Origin: Lentinus brumalis | Lineage: Eukaryota; Basidiomycota; Agaricomycetes; Polyporales; Polyporaceae | Direction: 5' to 3' | DNA length: 64,000 nt | Assembly (NCBI GenBank): GCA_001792895.1 | Contig: MARA01000025.1 | Location: 310,001-374,000, forward strand | In this document: positions 1 to 10,455 of the stretch, piece by piece | Layout: every line of letters starts with the position of its first letter | How positions within the stretch are numbered: position 1 is the first letter of the stretch | The notes under the pieces: generated by a model | The model's database searches: none | The model's input: the letters and a program-made list of their open reading frames with translations, nothing else | Told to the model about the DNA's origin: nothing | Made by a program: the position numbers and the translations under genes

Positions 1-200
1 CGCTGGCATGCATCGCCGACGTTGTCGCTACTCCGGTCACGCCTACGCCCACAAGGACACCCATCGTCACTATAACCTCCGAACAACAGCTCCTGCTGCT
101 GTCCAGCTACATCCCATTCTTCCTCGTTCCCTTCATCATTGCGATCGACATGGCATTCCGCCTGCACAAACTGGTCAATGTCAGAGCCAAGACGGATTGA
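1..200 (+). CDS. EXPERA/TMEM97-like membrane protein, 3' end only
   Basis: Only the last 66 codons (frame starting at base 3, stop TGA at 198-200) lie in the window. The visible tail has a Pro/Thr-rich loop followed by one hydrophobic helix, YIPFFLVPFIIAIDMAFRL, and a short basic end, LHKLVNVRAKTD. The aromatic-proline helix followed by a basic cytoplasmic tail resembles the last helix of EXPERA-domain proteins (TMEM97/sigma-2 receptor, emopamil-binding family), which act in sterol handling at the ER. That assignment is an inference from one helix. The upstream exons are outside the window, so any four-helix membrane protein with a similar last segment is possible. Confidence 0.45.
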   Translation, partial: LACIADVVATPVTPTPTRTPIVTITSEQQLLLLSSYIPFFLVPFIIAIDMAFRLHKLVNVRAKTD

Positions 201-737
201 AGGACACGTCGGCTGCGGCGACGTCGCGCAAACCCGAAACATCAATGGTCTAACCTTATGCTTCACTCATGTATACCTGGCGCCCTCCTCTGCATAATGC
301 ATGCGCATCCTGGATATGCATAATGCTCCGAAGACATCTGCGCCGCCTCGACGATCGGCGCGTTAGCTCAGCCTCGAACCGTATGTTGCACGCTGTCATG
401 CTCCTCGCGCACCCCGTATGACGTGAGCCCCCTCCTGAGGCTGGACCATCAATGACCGTCGTGGCTAAGGACCACTGCAAGGGAATCCTCGTACTTAGCG
501 TCTTAGCTGGTCATCGCCGGTCACCATTCACACATACTCTATGCCCAGTAGATATAATTGGACTAGAAGCTGCACGATAACGCCACTGCATACATACATT
601 GAAGACGACATAATAATAGTGGAGAGTCCTGAATAGAGAGTGGCGACGTAAATGCTGCGGTGGCAATAAGTGGTGCAAAACCTAAGGATATCGAGTAAAG
701 TAGTACGAGGTATGGAGGTGGCCGTCACCAATGCTCT
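201..737. other. intergenic, convergent 3' ends
   Basis: This stretch lies between the stop of the EXPERA-like gene and the stop of the minus-strand propeller gene. It should hold both 3' UTRs. The short open frames on both strands have no coding character or splice logic, and I see no repeat or RNA gene. Confidence 0.5.
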
Positions 738-2383
738 CAAGGGCGGACATAGGTCGCCATACCCTGGAGATTGCGAGCATCTGCAAAGACGACTTCAACA
801 TCTATGCCGTATGTGAGCGATGGAGTTTATAAACTCACTGATAGTGACACCTGCAGAGCGAGCAGGGCCCTGGATGTTCACGCTGGCGATCTGCTTCGCC
901 TTCGCAGGTCCGTCAAGGGAAAAGACCTCCACCGAAGTCGCGTTCGCGCCGAGGACATACAGGTAGCTGCCGATCGCATCAGCACCCAGTCGATTGATGA
1001 GTTAGGCCAGTGCACTCACTCTTTGCCGCGGATCGTGGCGGTCTCGCTGTCGATGGGAGAGGTGCCAGCAGGCAGGTTGTACGTCTGAAGCACGGCCTAT
1101 ACATCAGCGAAATCCCGGCAAGAAGTCTTTGAGGATATTGCACGTACCGCGACAACCCCGCCCTTCAGGTTCCCGTCGATATGGACCTCGCGGATCATGT
1201 TCCCGCCGACGTCAATGGTGTAGTAGTTACCCGTCGTGGCGCTCCTCGCCGACCAGCACGTTGCCATCTGTCCTTTGACCGCAACCGACGAATCCCTCTT
1301 CTTTCCGCTCAAGTCGACAATCGCGAAGCCGACTCCGGGGTCAGTCAAGAGGAACGCATCTTCCCCGGGATGTGCGTCAGCGAGAAGGCGACCATACCCC
1401 CGCTCGCGAGCGGCACTTGCGTGGCTTGCGCCGAGAGCGAGCCGTCCTGCTGCACGTCCCAGACGTTGAGATACCCTGGGCCGTTGTTGCCCTTGTACGA
1501 GGCAACGAGCTTGCTACCGTCTTCAGTGAAGGTGATGTGGCTGACGCTTCCAGGGGGACCGTTCGGTGGGGTCGTTTGGTTGAGCCCAAGGTAGCGGAGG
1601 GTGTTGGGGAGTTGTACGAGACCTTGCTTCTTGTCGACTTTGAAGCAACTGCAGGGGAGAGGAAGTCAAAGACAGTACTGGTGTGCACGAAGAGAGGGGT
1701 ACGTACTTGACTCCGTTGACTGCCCCGCCATTCAGGACGCAAAGGCGGCTGCCGTCGGCGGTGAACGCGACCGACATAGGGAACTCCCCTCCGAAGATAC
1801 GGGGTCTCCGATGGGGCTGATCATTGTAGGCTTCCGCGGGTCAATCGAGAACAGCGACACCGTGTTTGAGCCGGACTGTCCCGAACAGGCCGTCAGTGAG
1901 AGCGCATCGACGTGTTGATGCTGAGACTCACGTTGACAGTGGCGAGGACAGCGTTCTTAGTGGACACCTGGACGGATCCCTGCGAAAACATTGGGTCGAC
2001 GCCCATGTTGCCGTTAGCGGTCACGCCATGTGAGCCGCGACCACCTGCCGCGACGGCCCTGTCGAGCCTCTGCGACGCAATTACCACTCAGCAAGGCTCT
2101 CCACAAAGGTATGCTGGCACTTACTAGAGTGCCGTCCGAACTGATGCTTGCACTGATGATCATGTTCTCGTCAGGTTCGTTCGAAATGACTGGATGCAGG
2201 ATGAGCAGGGATAACGCAGACAGGGACGCCGCGGACGAGGTGCTCACAGTAGACAGCGCCGTCAGGACGCCGTGCGGAAGCCTTTGTCAACATCGTGACA
2301 TAGGGACGACGATCGACGGCTGTAGCGGACACAACAGCCACCGCAGAGAGGACACATGCGAGAAAACTTGTTGAGAACTTCAT
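738..2383 (-). CDS. secreted lactonase/YbhE-like beta-propeller protein
   Basis: The start ATG at 2383 opens a signal peptide (MKFSTSFLACVLSAVAVVSA). Splicing out short GT..AG introns gives a continuous protein with repeated propeller-like segments: ISSDGTL, NMGVDPMFSQGSVQVS, FPMSVAFTADGSRLCVLNGG, SVSHITFTEDGSKLVASYKGN and GNYYTIDVGGNMIREV. It ends in LQGMATYVRP with the stop at 738-740. The last three introns begin GTACGT, GTGAGT and GTGAGT. This pattern matches fungal proteins annotated as isomerase YbhE or 3-carboxymuconate cyclase-like seven-bladed propellers (lactonase family). The signal peptide suggests secretion. The substrate is unknown, and catalytic residues cannot be placed with certainty. 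There are about seven exons. Confidence 0.75.
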
Positions 2384-2539
2384 GATGGAACTGAAGGTAT
2401 AAATGCGCCTAGAGTACTGTGGCATGTCCGAGGCCCCGTCAGTCAGAGATTATGCGCCTGTAGAAGAGGCGATTACGCACAAGATCGGATGGCCGACCAC
2501 AAGAAGAGAAGAGAAGGAAAGGATTTCGGGGGGAAGAGA

Positions 2540-2853
2540 CTACCGGGGAGGTGATTGACCCTCGTGTCCAAAGGTGCAATATATAGGATCGACTGCAGTC
2601 ACAGGAAGTGCGATCAAGCAGGACCTCCTGCGCGTCTCAATAATATTTCCGGGCGCGGGCCATGCACGTAGCACCACAAGCGGCGAGCTAGAGTCGCTAC
2701 TGTCGGCGCTATCACCATGAACGTCCTCCGTGGGCGTCGAATACAAGGCCCTATCAAACCGGCGCTGTAGGCAAAGTCAGCAACTTGTAAGCGAATTTGA
2801 AGGCAGTGTCGACTTACGGATCCGGTGTGTCGTGGCTGGGAGCGTCCGCCCAT
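2540..2853 (-). CDS. possible small two-exon hypothetical protein (86 aa)
   Basis: An ATG at 2853 opens a 36 nt exon. A clean 53 bp intron (GTAAGT..CTACAG, 2765-2817) joins it in phase to a 225 nt exon that ends at a TAG at 2540. The product has an Asp/Ser-rich stretch followed by a mixed hydrophobic tail with three cysteines. I do not recognise a family. The spliced length is a multiple of three, which supports it. It could also be the 3' end of a longer gene reaching to about 3.2 kb, where other open minus-strand frames lie. Confidence 0.3.
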
Positions 2854-3375
2854 GGCACCAAGGAGTCCGGTATGAACGATGGTCCACAGTCGTACGGTGC
2901 GGACATAGTGCTGGACTTGACGTACCCCGCAGCACGCCCAACGTCTTCAACAGACAGGGTGAATCGTACGCCTACTTGAGGAGGCTTTCGTTGGGCGAGC
3001 AAGCACAGCCACTCGCCGGTACTCGCGAAGCGAAGATCTTGCAACGAGCTGTGCCATATGGAGCTGTGGTAAGTTCTTGCCGACAGAGCTTTCCAATGGG
3101 CGGTTCTCAAGCACGCCGATCGCTGCCCGGTTTCGTGTTTGGGCACGGCGAGCTTCTGTGACATATTCCATCAAACATCGCATCCAGTGACTTTGCCGGT
3201 GCTTGTGCTCTGATGCAGGAGATAGAGCACGAGTGGAGGAGCACTAGTACTCTGACAGAGTATCGATAGCGTGTAGTTCAGCGAAACAAATGGGCGATGG
3301 TGCAATGCTCACCTTGCCTCGCATTCGCTTCACTACATCAACGGCAACAGCTGTTCCACCTACGCCAGAACAACT
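2854..3375. other. no confident gene
   Basis: Overlapping open frames exist on both strands (for example 2814-3164 minus), but none joins into a recognisable product. The stretch may hold upstream exons of the small minus-strand gene and the 3' UTR of the methyltransferase gene. Confidence 0.4.
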
Positions 3376-4866
3376 TCATTTTGTACCGTCGTTGATACAG
3401 GTCCCAATCCAAATCTCGACCGGCTCCCGACCTGCGCCTGTCCTTTCTCCAACCCGCTCGAATGTCACCCCAACAGTCTTCGCCATGTCCCACAACGTCC
3501 GCTCCTCGGGGTCGCGTTCTTTGTATCCCATGATGATCGTCGGCGACCGTCCGGGCGGGCTCAAACGAATGAGGGCATCGAGCGTGCGCACGAGAGCTGG
3601 AAAAGATGCCGTGTTGTAGGTGACATCCGCCATGACAATGGCGTCAAACCCGCCAACGGCTGAGCGGACTTCTTCTGGAGGTGTTTCGTCCCAGTCCAGT
3701 TCAAGAGGCCTAGGATGTGAAGAAGGGCTGGTGAAGAGGCTCGCGTTCGTAGCGATGTTATGCTGCAAAAGAGGCAGGGCAGAACCTAGAGATGCGCGGT
3801 CAGTCAGTTTGGAGTATACAGGGTGCTATCGCAGACACGCACCAAGGTCAGTGGTCAAAATGCATCCTTCCTTTTGGGTCGTCCGCGCACACCGTAATGC
3901 GCCAAGCGTCAGAGAGAGGATACCTGTTCCTGCGCCTGGACGGACTTCAGCATGGGACGTAGTCGTGTCGAAAGCCGTGCTTACCTAGCTCTATGATCCT
4001 GCGTGGCTCAGACGAGAACAGGGCACCTCGTGCCTGCGTGATTTTAGAAGACTCTTCGGCCTTCGTTGGTGCAGACGCGAGTTCTACCAGCCAGGAGCTC
4101 AATCCGACACCGCTGTCCCACACTTTCTACCCCGTGGCCTACAAAATGAGCAAGCCGGGAGGATGCGTAGTGCGGGGGCATACCTTGTCTAAATCGAAGG
4201 ACGTCTGCTCCCGTATCGTGAGGAAGCCATCCCTCTCAGACTGCAGGGGAATTCGGTACACTCGTTCTATGTGTTGTTGCTTCTCCAGATTCCCCCAGTG
4301 TGCCCGCGAGCTGACGAGGATGGGCATGGACACTACGGGAAACGGCTTCTCCCCGATATCGCGCGATGCAAGGTTCAAGATATGCGATCGTCCGTGCTGT
4401 CGGGTCGTGAGGACGAGTCTGTATGACTGCCCGTCCCGGGCGCGCGGGGGTAGAGATACTGAGAACTCCTTGAAGTTGTTCGACCTCCATGTCGTCAATT
4501 TGTGTGGAGGCGTGATGGCAGGGTACGGTTCGGACGAGTCGGGGCTTACGAGCGACCACGAGTAGTAGATGTCCTCCTCTCCCGTGAACTCCTCCGTCCG
4601 GAGATCGTTTGCGACCTGGGGTGTAAATGTGACCGCACTTGCCGGAGAAACGAGAGTGGGCGGGGGCCTGCGAAAGAATACGTAGAAGAACATGCTTCCT
4701 TCGCAGGCGCAGAGAAGAGAAGTGCTTCCGAGGCGGCGAGCGTGCGCGGACGCTCGGCGAGGACGTCGAGGACGGAGGCAAAAGCGTCTGCGCTGCGCGC
4801 TCGCCGTCTGCTCAACCGCCCGAATGCTTTGGACTCTACGCTCACCACGAGCTTGGTCTCTGCCAT
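3376..4866 (-). CDS. EFM2/METTL21-like protein-lysine N-methyltransferase
   Basis: This is a seven-beta-strand SAM-dependent methyltransferase of the Methyltransf_16 (METTL21/FAM86) group. After about 230 residues of N-terminal region come VWDSGVGLSSWLVELAS, the SAM-binding motif RRIIELGAGTGILSL (interrupted by an intron after ELG), TTDLG and the family hallmark ADVTYN (DxxY type). The protein ends EIWIGTCIND with the stop at 3376-3378. The long N-terminal extension resembles yeast Efm2, which methylates elongation factor eEF2, but the target here is inferred. The start is the ATG at 4866 (MAETKLVVSV); the frame is open upstream only to a GTG at 4893. The introns near 3780-3840 and 3940-3990 are canonical. 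The 5' end overlaps the start of the divergent rhomboid gene by 43 bp. Confidence 0.75.
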
Positions 4867-6526
4867 GTCGTCCTCCACGCTCGTTCCCGTCACCTCATAG
4901 CACCCGTCTGGCGCGATTCATTAGCGAGAGCGCACCGAAACATCCGTCGTTTGTAGAGGAGGTCGCGAAGACAAGGCCCGTGCCCTCCTTCGCCGAGACC
5001 GTGCGCAAGGTCCCCATACGAAACCAGATCCTGGTGCGTCGTCCCCGAGATCGCGCAGAACAGCATGCTCACATAAATCTCAGTTTACGATAGCAGGGAC
5101 GGTCGGCGCATTGACCATTGGCGCACATCTCACAAATTATGACCTGTTCAAGTGGTGGGCATACTTGAGGGCTTCGCCACAAGGAGGGTACGACAAGAGC
5201 AGGCCGCCGACGTCGGAGGAGCTCGCGCGCGTGAAGTACTTCGCCTATGGTCGAGTGAGTGCACCTTCGTTGCCTCCTCTGAATCATTGACTATATGCAG
5301 TTCTTAGGACCTGCAAACCGCGCTTGCGTCACTGAAGTCCGCAATCGATCCACTCCCGGAGACGATGAAGGCCATGCTGACGTACTCCTACGTCCAAGTC
5401 TTTCAACCCATCTTGAATGCGACCGAGGGCAAGCGGATGTGCTGGGCCATCGGCGCGGTCAACTGCGTCGTGTGGCTCGCGTGGCGTGTCCCTCGCTGGG
5501 GACCAGTCATGATGCGGAGTTTCGCACACAACCCGTTGTCGGGGCGGTCTTACACCCTCTTCACGAGTATGTTCAGGTGCGTTCGGTCTCCTGCACCCCT
5601 CCTTCAGCACCGCGTTTGACGTTCTTCGATAGTCATGAGAGCTTCTTCCATCTGTTGTTCAACTGCATGGCACTCGCAAGCTTCGGTATGTTCAGCCATA
5701 ACACGTTCTACCGCTCTCGGCGGATGGCTGATACTCAGACTTCATGGATAGGTGCGGCAGCCGGCCAGCAGCTCATGCTCCAGTTCAAGAAAGTCGAGCA
5801 AGAGCGTGGCGCGGTTTCGGAGGCATCGCCCAAGTGGCACCTACTCGCCCTCTTCATCTCCGGTCAGTTCCAGATAGCTCACCGCCACGCTGCCCATATA
5901 CTGACATACCCACCGTCGCATAACAGCCGGCCTCTTCTCAGGACTGGTGTCCCACATCGGACACGTACGCTGGCAGTACCCCAGGCTCATCGCCCGCTTG
6001 CAAGCCGCTTCCGCCGCACGCACCGCTTCGACGGCTGGTGTCAAGGCCATCACGACGACTGTGGCCGAGACAGCTCCGGGTGCAACGACCAAGGCAGCCA
6101 AGGCAGCTAGCGAGGGACACTTTTCTCTCGGATCGTCAGGCGCGATATACGCCCTCTTCGCACTGACAGCGCTCGGGTTCCCCGACGCCGAGATCACGCT
6201 GGTCATCCCGCCCTGGTGGCCAATTAACATTCAGACTGGGTTCTACACCCTGGTCGCGATCGACCTCCTTGGAGTCCTCCGCGGGTGGAGGTGAGTGTCC
6301 GCTCCTGTGCACCGACACCCGAACTGACGACGGGTTGGTTCTACGCAGGTACCTCGACCATTTCGCACATCTTGGTGGGGCGCTGTTCGGGGTGTTCTGG
6401 TACAAGTACGGGGCAGAGATATGGTACACCATCCGAGTGTGGGACCTTCCGGCCGCTTTTTATCTCCACGGCCATGGAACGAGGCTGTTGACGCCCGAGG
6501 AGGTTCAGTCGCGTAGACGTTCATAG
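4824..6526 (+). CDS. PCP1: mitochondrial rhomboid protease (PARL/Pcp1 type)
   Basis: This is an intramembrane serine protease of the inner mitochondrial membrane. In yeast the family cleaves Mgm1 and Ccp1. The ATG at 4824 opens an Arg/Ser-rich presequence (MLWTLRSPRAWSLPCRPPRS) suited to mitochondrial import. The rhomboid core shows SHESFFHLLFNCMALASFG, the catalytic serine motif GSSGAIYALFAL (near 6130) and the catalytic histidine helix HLGGALFGVFWYKYG (near 6367). An extra N-terminal helix region (GTVGALTIGAHLTNYDLF) fits the PARL 1+6 topology. Introns include GTGCGT..GATAG at about 5032-5091. An Ala/Thr-rich loop lies between helices ahead of the serine. No other in-frame ATG exists before about residue 110, so the overlap with the upstream gene seems real. 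Confidence 0.85.
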
Positions 6527-6784
6527 AAGTTGTCTTGGGATGGTATAGCGCATCTAATACACCCCACTCCATCACGGCCCGAAATTCAACTCTTGCAATT
6601 ACCTTGAGAGCGTGCAGATATAGGATCGGATGGTGCGATCACGGAGAAGTCTGTACCCTTCGCTTCAGAGAACTCGTCTCGAGATGCACATCATGTCATG
6701 GACATACGGTACTCTCAACTTGGGCTGGCGAATCTGACTCCCGATCAGTAGTGCGTATTAGATGAATCAGTATGTAAGCAGGAC

Positions 6785-7872
6785 CTAGAGCTTGACTCCG
6801 GTGTGGATGCTAGCAATACCGTCCCAGAGGTCTATCCACGCGCCACCCTTGCCTTCATGCAGCGCGCCGGTCGCGAACCCCGCGTCCTGGATCATTTTCG
6901 CGAACTCGGGCTGCGGCGGGAACCGGCGTATGCTCTCCACGAGGTACTGGTACGAGGCGCGGTCGCCAGCGAGGAGGGTACCGAGCAAAGGGATCACGGA
7001 GAACGAGTATTGGTCGTATATTCTAGAGGATCGGGCGCGTCAGCAGGAAGGTAGGGGGGAGCGATGGGGCGGGGAGCGAGGCACTCACGAGCGGAAGAGG
7101 GGGTTGTTTACACGACTGAACTCGAGGCAGGCAAAGGTGCCTCCAGGCTTGAGGACGCGGTAGGCTTCCTTGAGAACGTCCGGGACGGAGGTGCAGTTGC
7201 GGATACCGAAGGCGATGGTGTACAGGTCATACGTATTCGAAGGGAATTCGGACTCCGGCATGGCCTGTGCATTCGCCTCTTTGAACGCAATTTGGGGAGC
7301 TGCAGTCCCACACAGACGTCAGGAAGTGCGCGACGTATGGGTGAGAGGAGGGCCTACGCACTGTTGTGGTACATGGTCTTCTTGAACCGCTTGAAGCCTT
7401 CCTTGAGCATCTCCGGGTTTATGTCCACCACATCTACGCTCGTCTCCCTATCCGCATAGTTTTCCCTCGCATAGTCGAGTATGCGGAGCGCAATGTCGCC
7501 CGTGCCGCCCGCGACGTCGATGCACCGGAGCGGTCCGCGCGCACCAGGCTTGAGACGCGCCACGAAGTCGTCCTTCCAGAGCCGGTGCACGCCCATAGAC
7601 ATGGCATCGTTCATGAGGTCGTACGACGACGCGACTTTCTCGAACACGTCGCGTACGAGCGACTCCTTCGCCGCCTCCGGCACCGTCTGGAAGCCGAAAT
7701 GCGTCGTCCGCTGGTCGTGATTCGTGTTCACGTTCGCGCTCGAGGCCGAGCTCGACGTCGGTGTTGGCGAGGCATTTTGGTGGATGTGCCGCACAGCGGT
7801 GAGGTGCCTGGGCTGGGAGCGGGCAGTAGAGAGGAAGGGCCGCGGGTTTGCGAGGCGGAGAGTCCGGTGCAT
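6785..7872 (-). CDS. COQ5: COQ5, 2-methoxy-6-polyprenyl-1,4-benzoquinol methylase
   Basis: This mitochondrial C-methyltransferase acts in ubiquinone synthesis (UbiE/COQ5 family). The ATG at 7872 gives an Arg-rich import leader. Then come the family signature [39 protein letters not shown], the SAM motif [43 protein letters not shown] and [17 protein letters not shown]. The C-terminus includes [17 protein letters not shown] and [14 protein letters not shown], with the stop TAG at 6785. Two introns are visible, near 7300-7350 and 7020-7085. The length of about 320 residues is normal. It is divergent to FCF2 across a 178 bp gap. All key motifs are intact. Confidence 0.95.
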
Positions 7873-8050
7873 CGTCGCGAGTGGTGGGCTGCACCCGTGA
7901 CGGGGTCCTGGGCTTTGGCACGATCGCGTCATGGACTCCTGGCACCCTGTGTACGCTTGCAATTTCTCGATCGGGCGCTTGCAGCAACTTTGACTTCGAC
8001 CTCGCGTCCTCCGTCTCCTCGATTCACCTTCTCGCACTGCATTGCACGCC
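7873..8050. promoter_or_regulatory. short shared divergent promoter (COQ5 / FCF2)
   Basis: Only 178 bp separate the two start codons, so both core promoters and 5' UTRs must lie here. No TATA box is evident. The stretch just before the FCF2 ATG is pyrimidine-rich, as is common for housekeeping genes in these fungi. Confidence 0.5.
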
Positions 8051-9204
8051 ATGGCTCTCGCTGCGCTCGACAAAGGAAAAGGAAAGGCGCGTCCGGAAGA
8101 CCTCGAGGATGAAGAGATAGACCAGAACGAAGTGGAGGGCTCCGAGTCCTTAAGCTCCTCAGACTCGGACTCGGACTCGGACAGCGACTCCTCAGATTCC
8201 GACTCGGATTCCGACTCCTCGGACTCTGACTCTGAAGACGACGTCTCACCAGACGTACTGGACTCACTACTAGCGAACGCGCGGCAAAATGCCCGAGCGA
8301 AAGCTCTACAACCCGCCGGAGCAGCAGAAGGGGAAGAGGAGTTCATTCGACTCGGCGGGGACGACGAGGACGAAGCAAAGGAGGAACCGTACGTCTTCAG
8401 TGCTGTCCTCCTCGCGCACGGCCAAATTGGACTGACTTTTGCGCGTTGTGCGTTACCAAGACCTCTGCCTCCACTAGACACCGGCTCGCTCCCGCAGCCA
8501 TACATCGACCTCTCGGAGGACCGGGGAGAGGGCCCCTCCAAAATCCGCGACCCGGACATCGAAGCAGTTCAAAAAGCCGCATCTACCATCACCGCGCCCG
8601 CCGTGCCCGCGCCTCCCACACAGGCCACGAAGGACGGCAAGCGACTCACCAAGAAGGAGCTCAAGAACGTCCGTCTCTTCCCCGCTCTCTGCCCTTACTT
8701 ACACTGACACCCTATGCGCACAGATGAAGAACCAGACAGCCGGAAAGGCGTGGTTCGACCTCCCCGCGCCGCCCGAGTCCGAGCTCCCGCGCTTGTACCG
8801 CGAAGTCGAGGCCCTCCGCCTGCACAAGCAGCTCGACCCCAAGCAGTTCTACCGCAAGGAGCCCGGCGAGGGCAAGGGCATCAAGGGCCTCCCCAAGCAC
8901 TTCGCCGTACGTCCCTGTTTACTGTCTTACCGTTCCATCTGTGAGCGCATCTGACCAACGACGACGACGCTTCGTGTGTGTGCAGATCGGCACGATCATC
9001 CCGTCGAATTCACCCTTTGGCGGGCCCAACGCGGACAACCTGCCGCGCACCGCGCGCAAACGCACGCTCGTCGACGAGCTCGTGGACGACGCCGAGGCGC
9101 GGAGCTACGCCAAGAAGAAGTTCAAGGAGCTCCAGACCGTGCGCGGCGCGAGGGGGCGGGGCACGCTCGCCGCGAAGCAGGCGTTGCGGAAACCGAAGTG
9201 GTAG
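8051..9204 (+). CDS. FCF2: FCF2 pre-rRNA processing factor
   Basis: This is a nucleolar factor of the small-subunit processome needed for early 18S rRNA cleavages (Fcf2/TdIF2 family). It starts at the ATG at 8051 (MALAALDKGKGKARPEDLED). A long Ser-Asp acidic tract follows at about 8150-8240. The conserved C-terminal Fcf2 domain shows KNQTAGKAWFDLPAP, LDPKQFYRKEPGEGKGIKG, FAIGTIIPSN and the basic end YAKKKFKELQTVRGARGRGT. The gene has about four exons with short introns near 8390-8460, 8670-8723 and 8910-8985. It ends at a TAG at 9202-9204. Domain order and length are usual for the family. Confidence 0.92.
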
Positions 9205-10455
9205 TAGCAGAGCCACCAACTAGTACATACGTTTGGTTTCCGCTGTTGGTGCAGCTATGCGATCTGGGACACGTCTTCGGCACACTTGGACTCTCCGAGT
9301 TACTACATACCATGCGCGGGCGTGCATCCTTCCCTCAACCCACACCAAGCAGCCACGCAAGCCGACTACCCATCGCTCACAACAGAGATGGTAAAGAAGA
9401 TGTTTTGATGCGTACTGGTACAGTGAGCTTGCGGTACATTGCGAAGACGCACGAATGAGACAGAGAGAGACAGAAAGCAACACGAGCAGCGCTGAGCGAG
9501 AGTGGGCTAGTAGAACTGAACTAACTGCGCGGTGGAAACACTGAGAAGAAGCAGACCTAGACTAGGCGCGACGCGACGCGACGTGGACGACGTGGACACA
9601 CAAACGAAAGCGGAGGGAGGGGCAGGGGCCGGGGGAGGGGCAGAGGCAGGGGTAGGGGGAGGGGGTGAAGGAGAGATCGAGCGAGAGGGCAAAACCGTCC
9701 TTGTCCGAGGCAGGCGAGCGCGAGAGGGATGGAGGGTCCGTGCTGCGAGAAGAGGATCGTGATGTCCCGAGGAGCTAGCTATGTACACTGTATCTGGGAT
9801 ACAGCCCCGCCGGTGTGTTGTCTGCAGGGGCGCGGTGGGAGGAAGGGACGCGTGAGGAGAGGAAGAAGAGGCATGAGGGGCGTATCGGGTCATGAGACGC
9901 AGCAGATACACTGAATGAAGACATGCGGCCAGTGATTTTGAAGCCGACCTGCGAGGGAAGGACGTGTGGGGCGGCAAGGGAAGGCGCAAAGAGCGACGCG
10001 GCGAACGGGAAGTAAACATGAAGACATGGAAAATCCGTCTACGGCACACCGGCCACGGCTGATGCCCAACAGCACTCCACGCTGGCCGAGAAGCCAGCAC
10101 TGAGATGCGGAAGACTCGAACAACAGAAACAGTGAAGGGTTGGATAGCGTGAAGTGGGAGGGATGGAAGGGAGGGAGGGAAAGCACAGACGCGGAGCGCG
10201 GACCTGGAGAGCCTCCAACACAGTGAGAGTGGACGCGGACCACTACCACGGATGGTGGATGTTCGGCACCCTTGGGAGCGACACAAAGCGCGACATACGC
10301 CCGTCGCCCGGCGAAAGACTGCACCTGCCAAGTACGGTCAGTACCCCAGTCTCCAGCGCGACCGTTAAAGCTATGAGCTCACCGAACATGCCGCGTCGTC
10401 CACTCCAGACAGTCACCGCTCGTCCAGACTCAGGACTCCCCCAGGCTCCAATCCT
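9205..10455. other. convergent intergenic region
   Basis: These 1.25 kb lie between the 3' ends of FCF2 and the disordered nuclear protein gene. A 274-codon open frame on the minus strand (9507-10331) is Pro/Ser/Arg-rich, has no domain or splice partner, and follows from strand asymmetry (G-rich on plus). I see no gene, repeat family or RNA. Confidence 0.5.

Noticed and set aside
9507..10331. 274-codon minus-strand open frame
   Set aside because: It is rich in Pro/Ser/Arg with no domain and no splice partner. It lies in a convergent intergenic region and is best explained by base composition.
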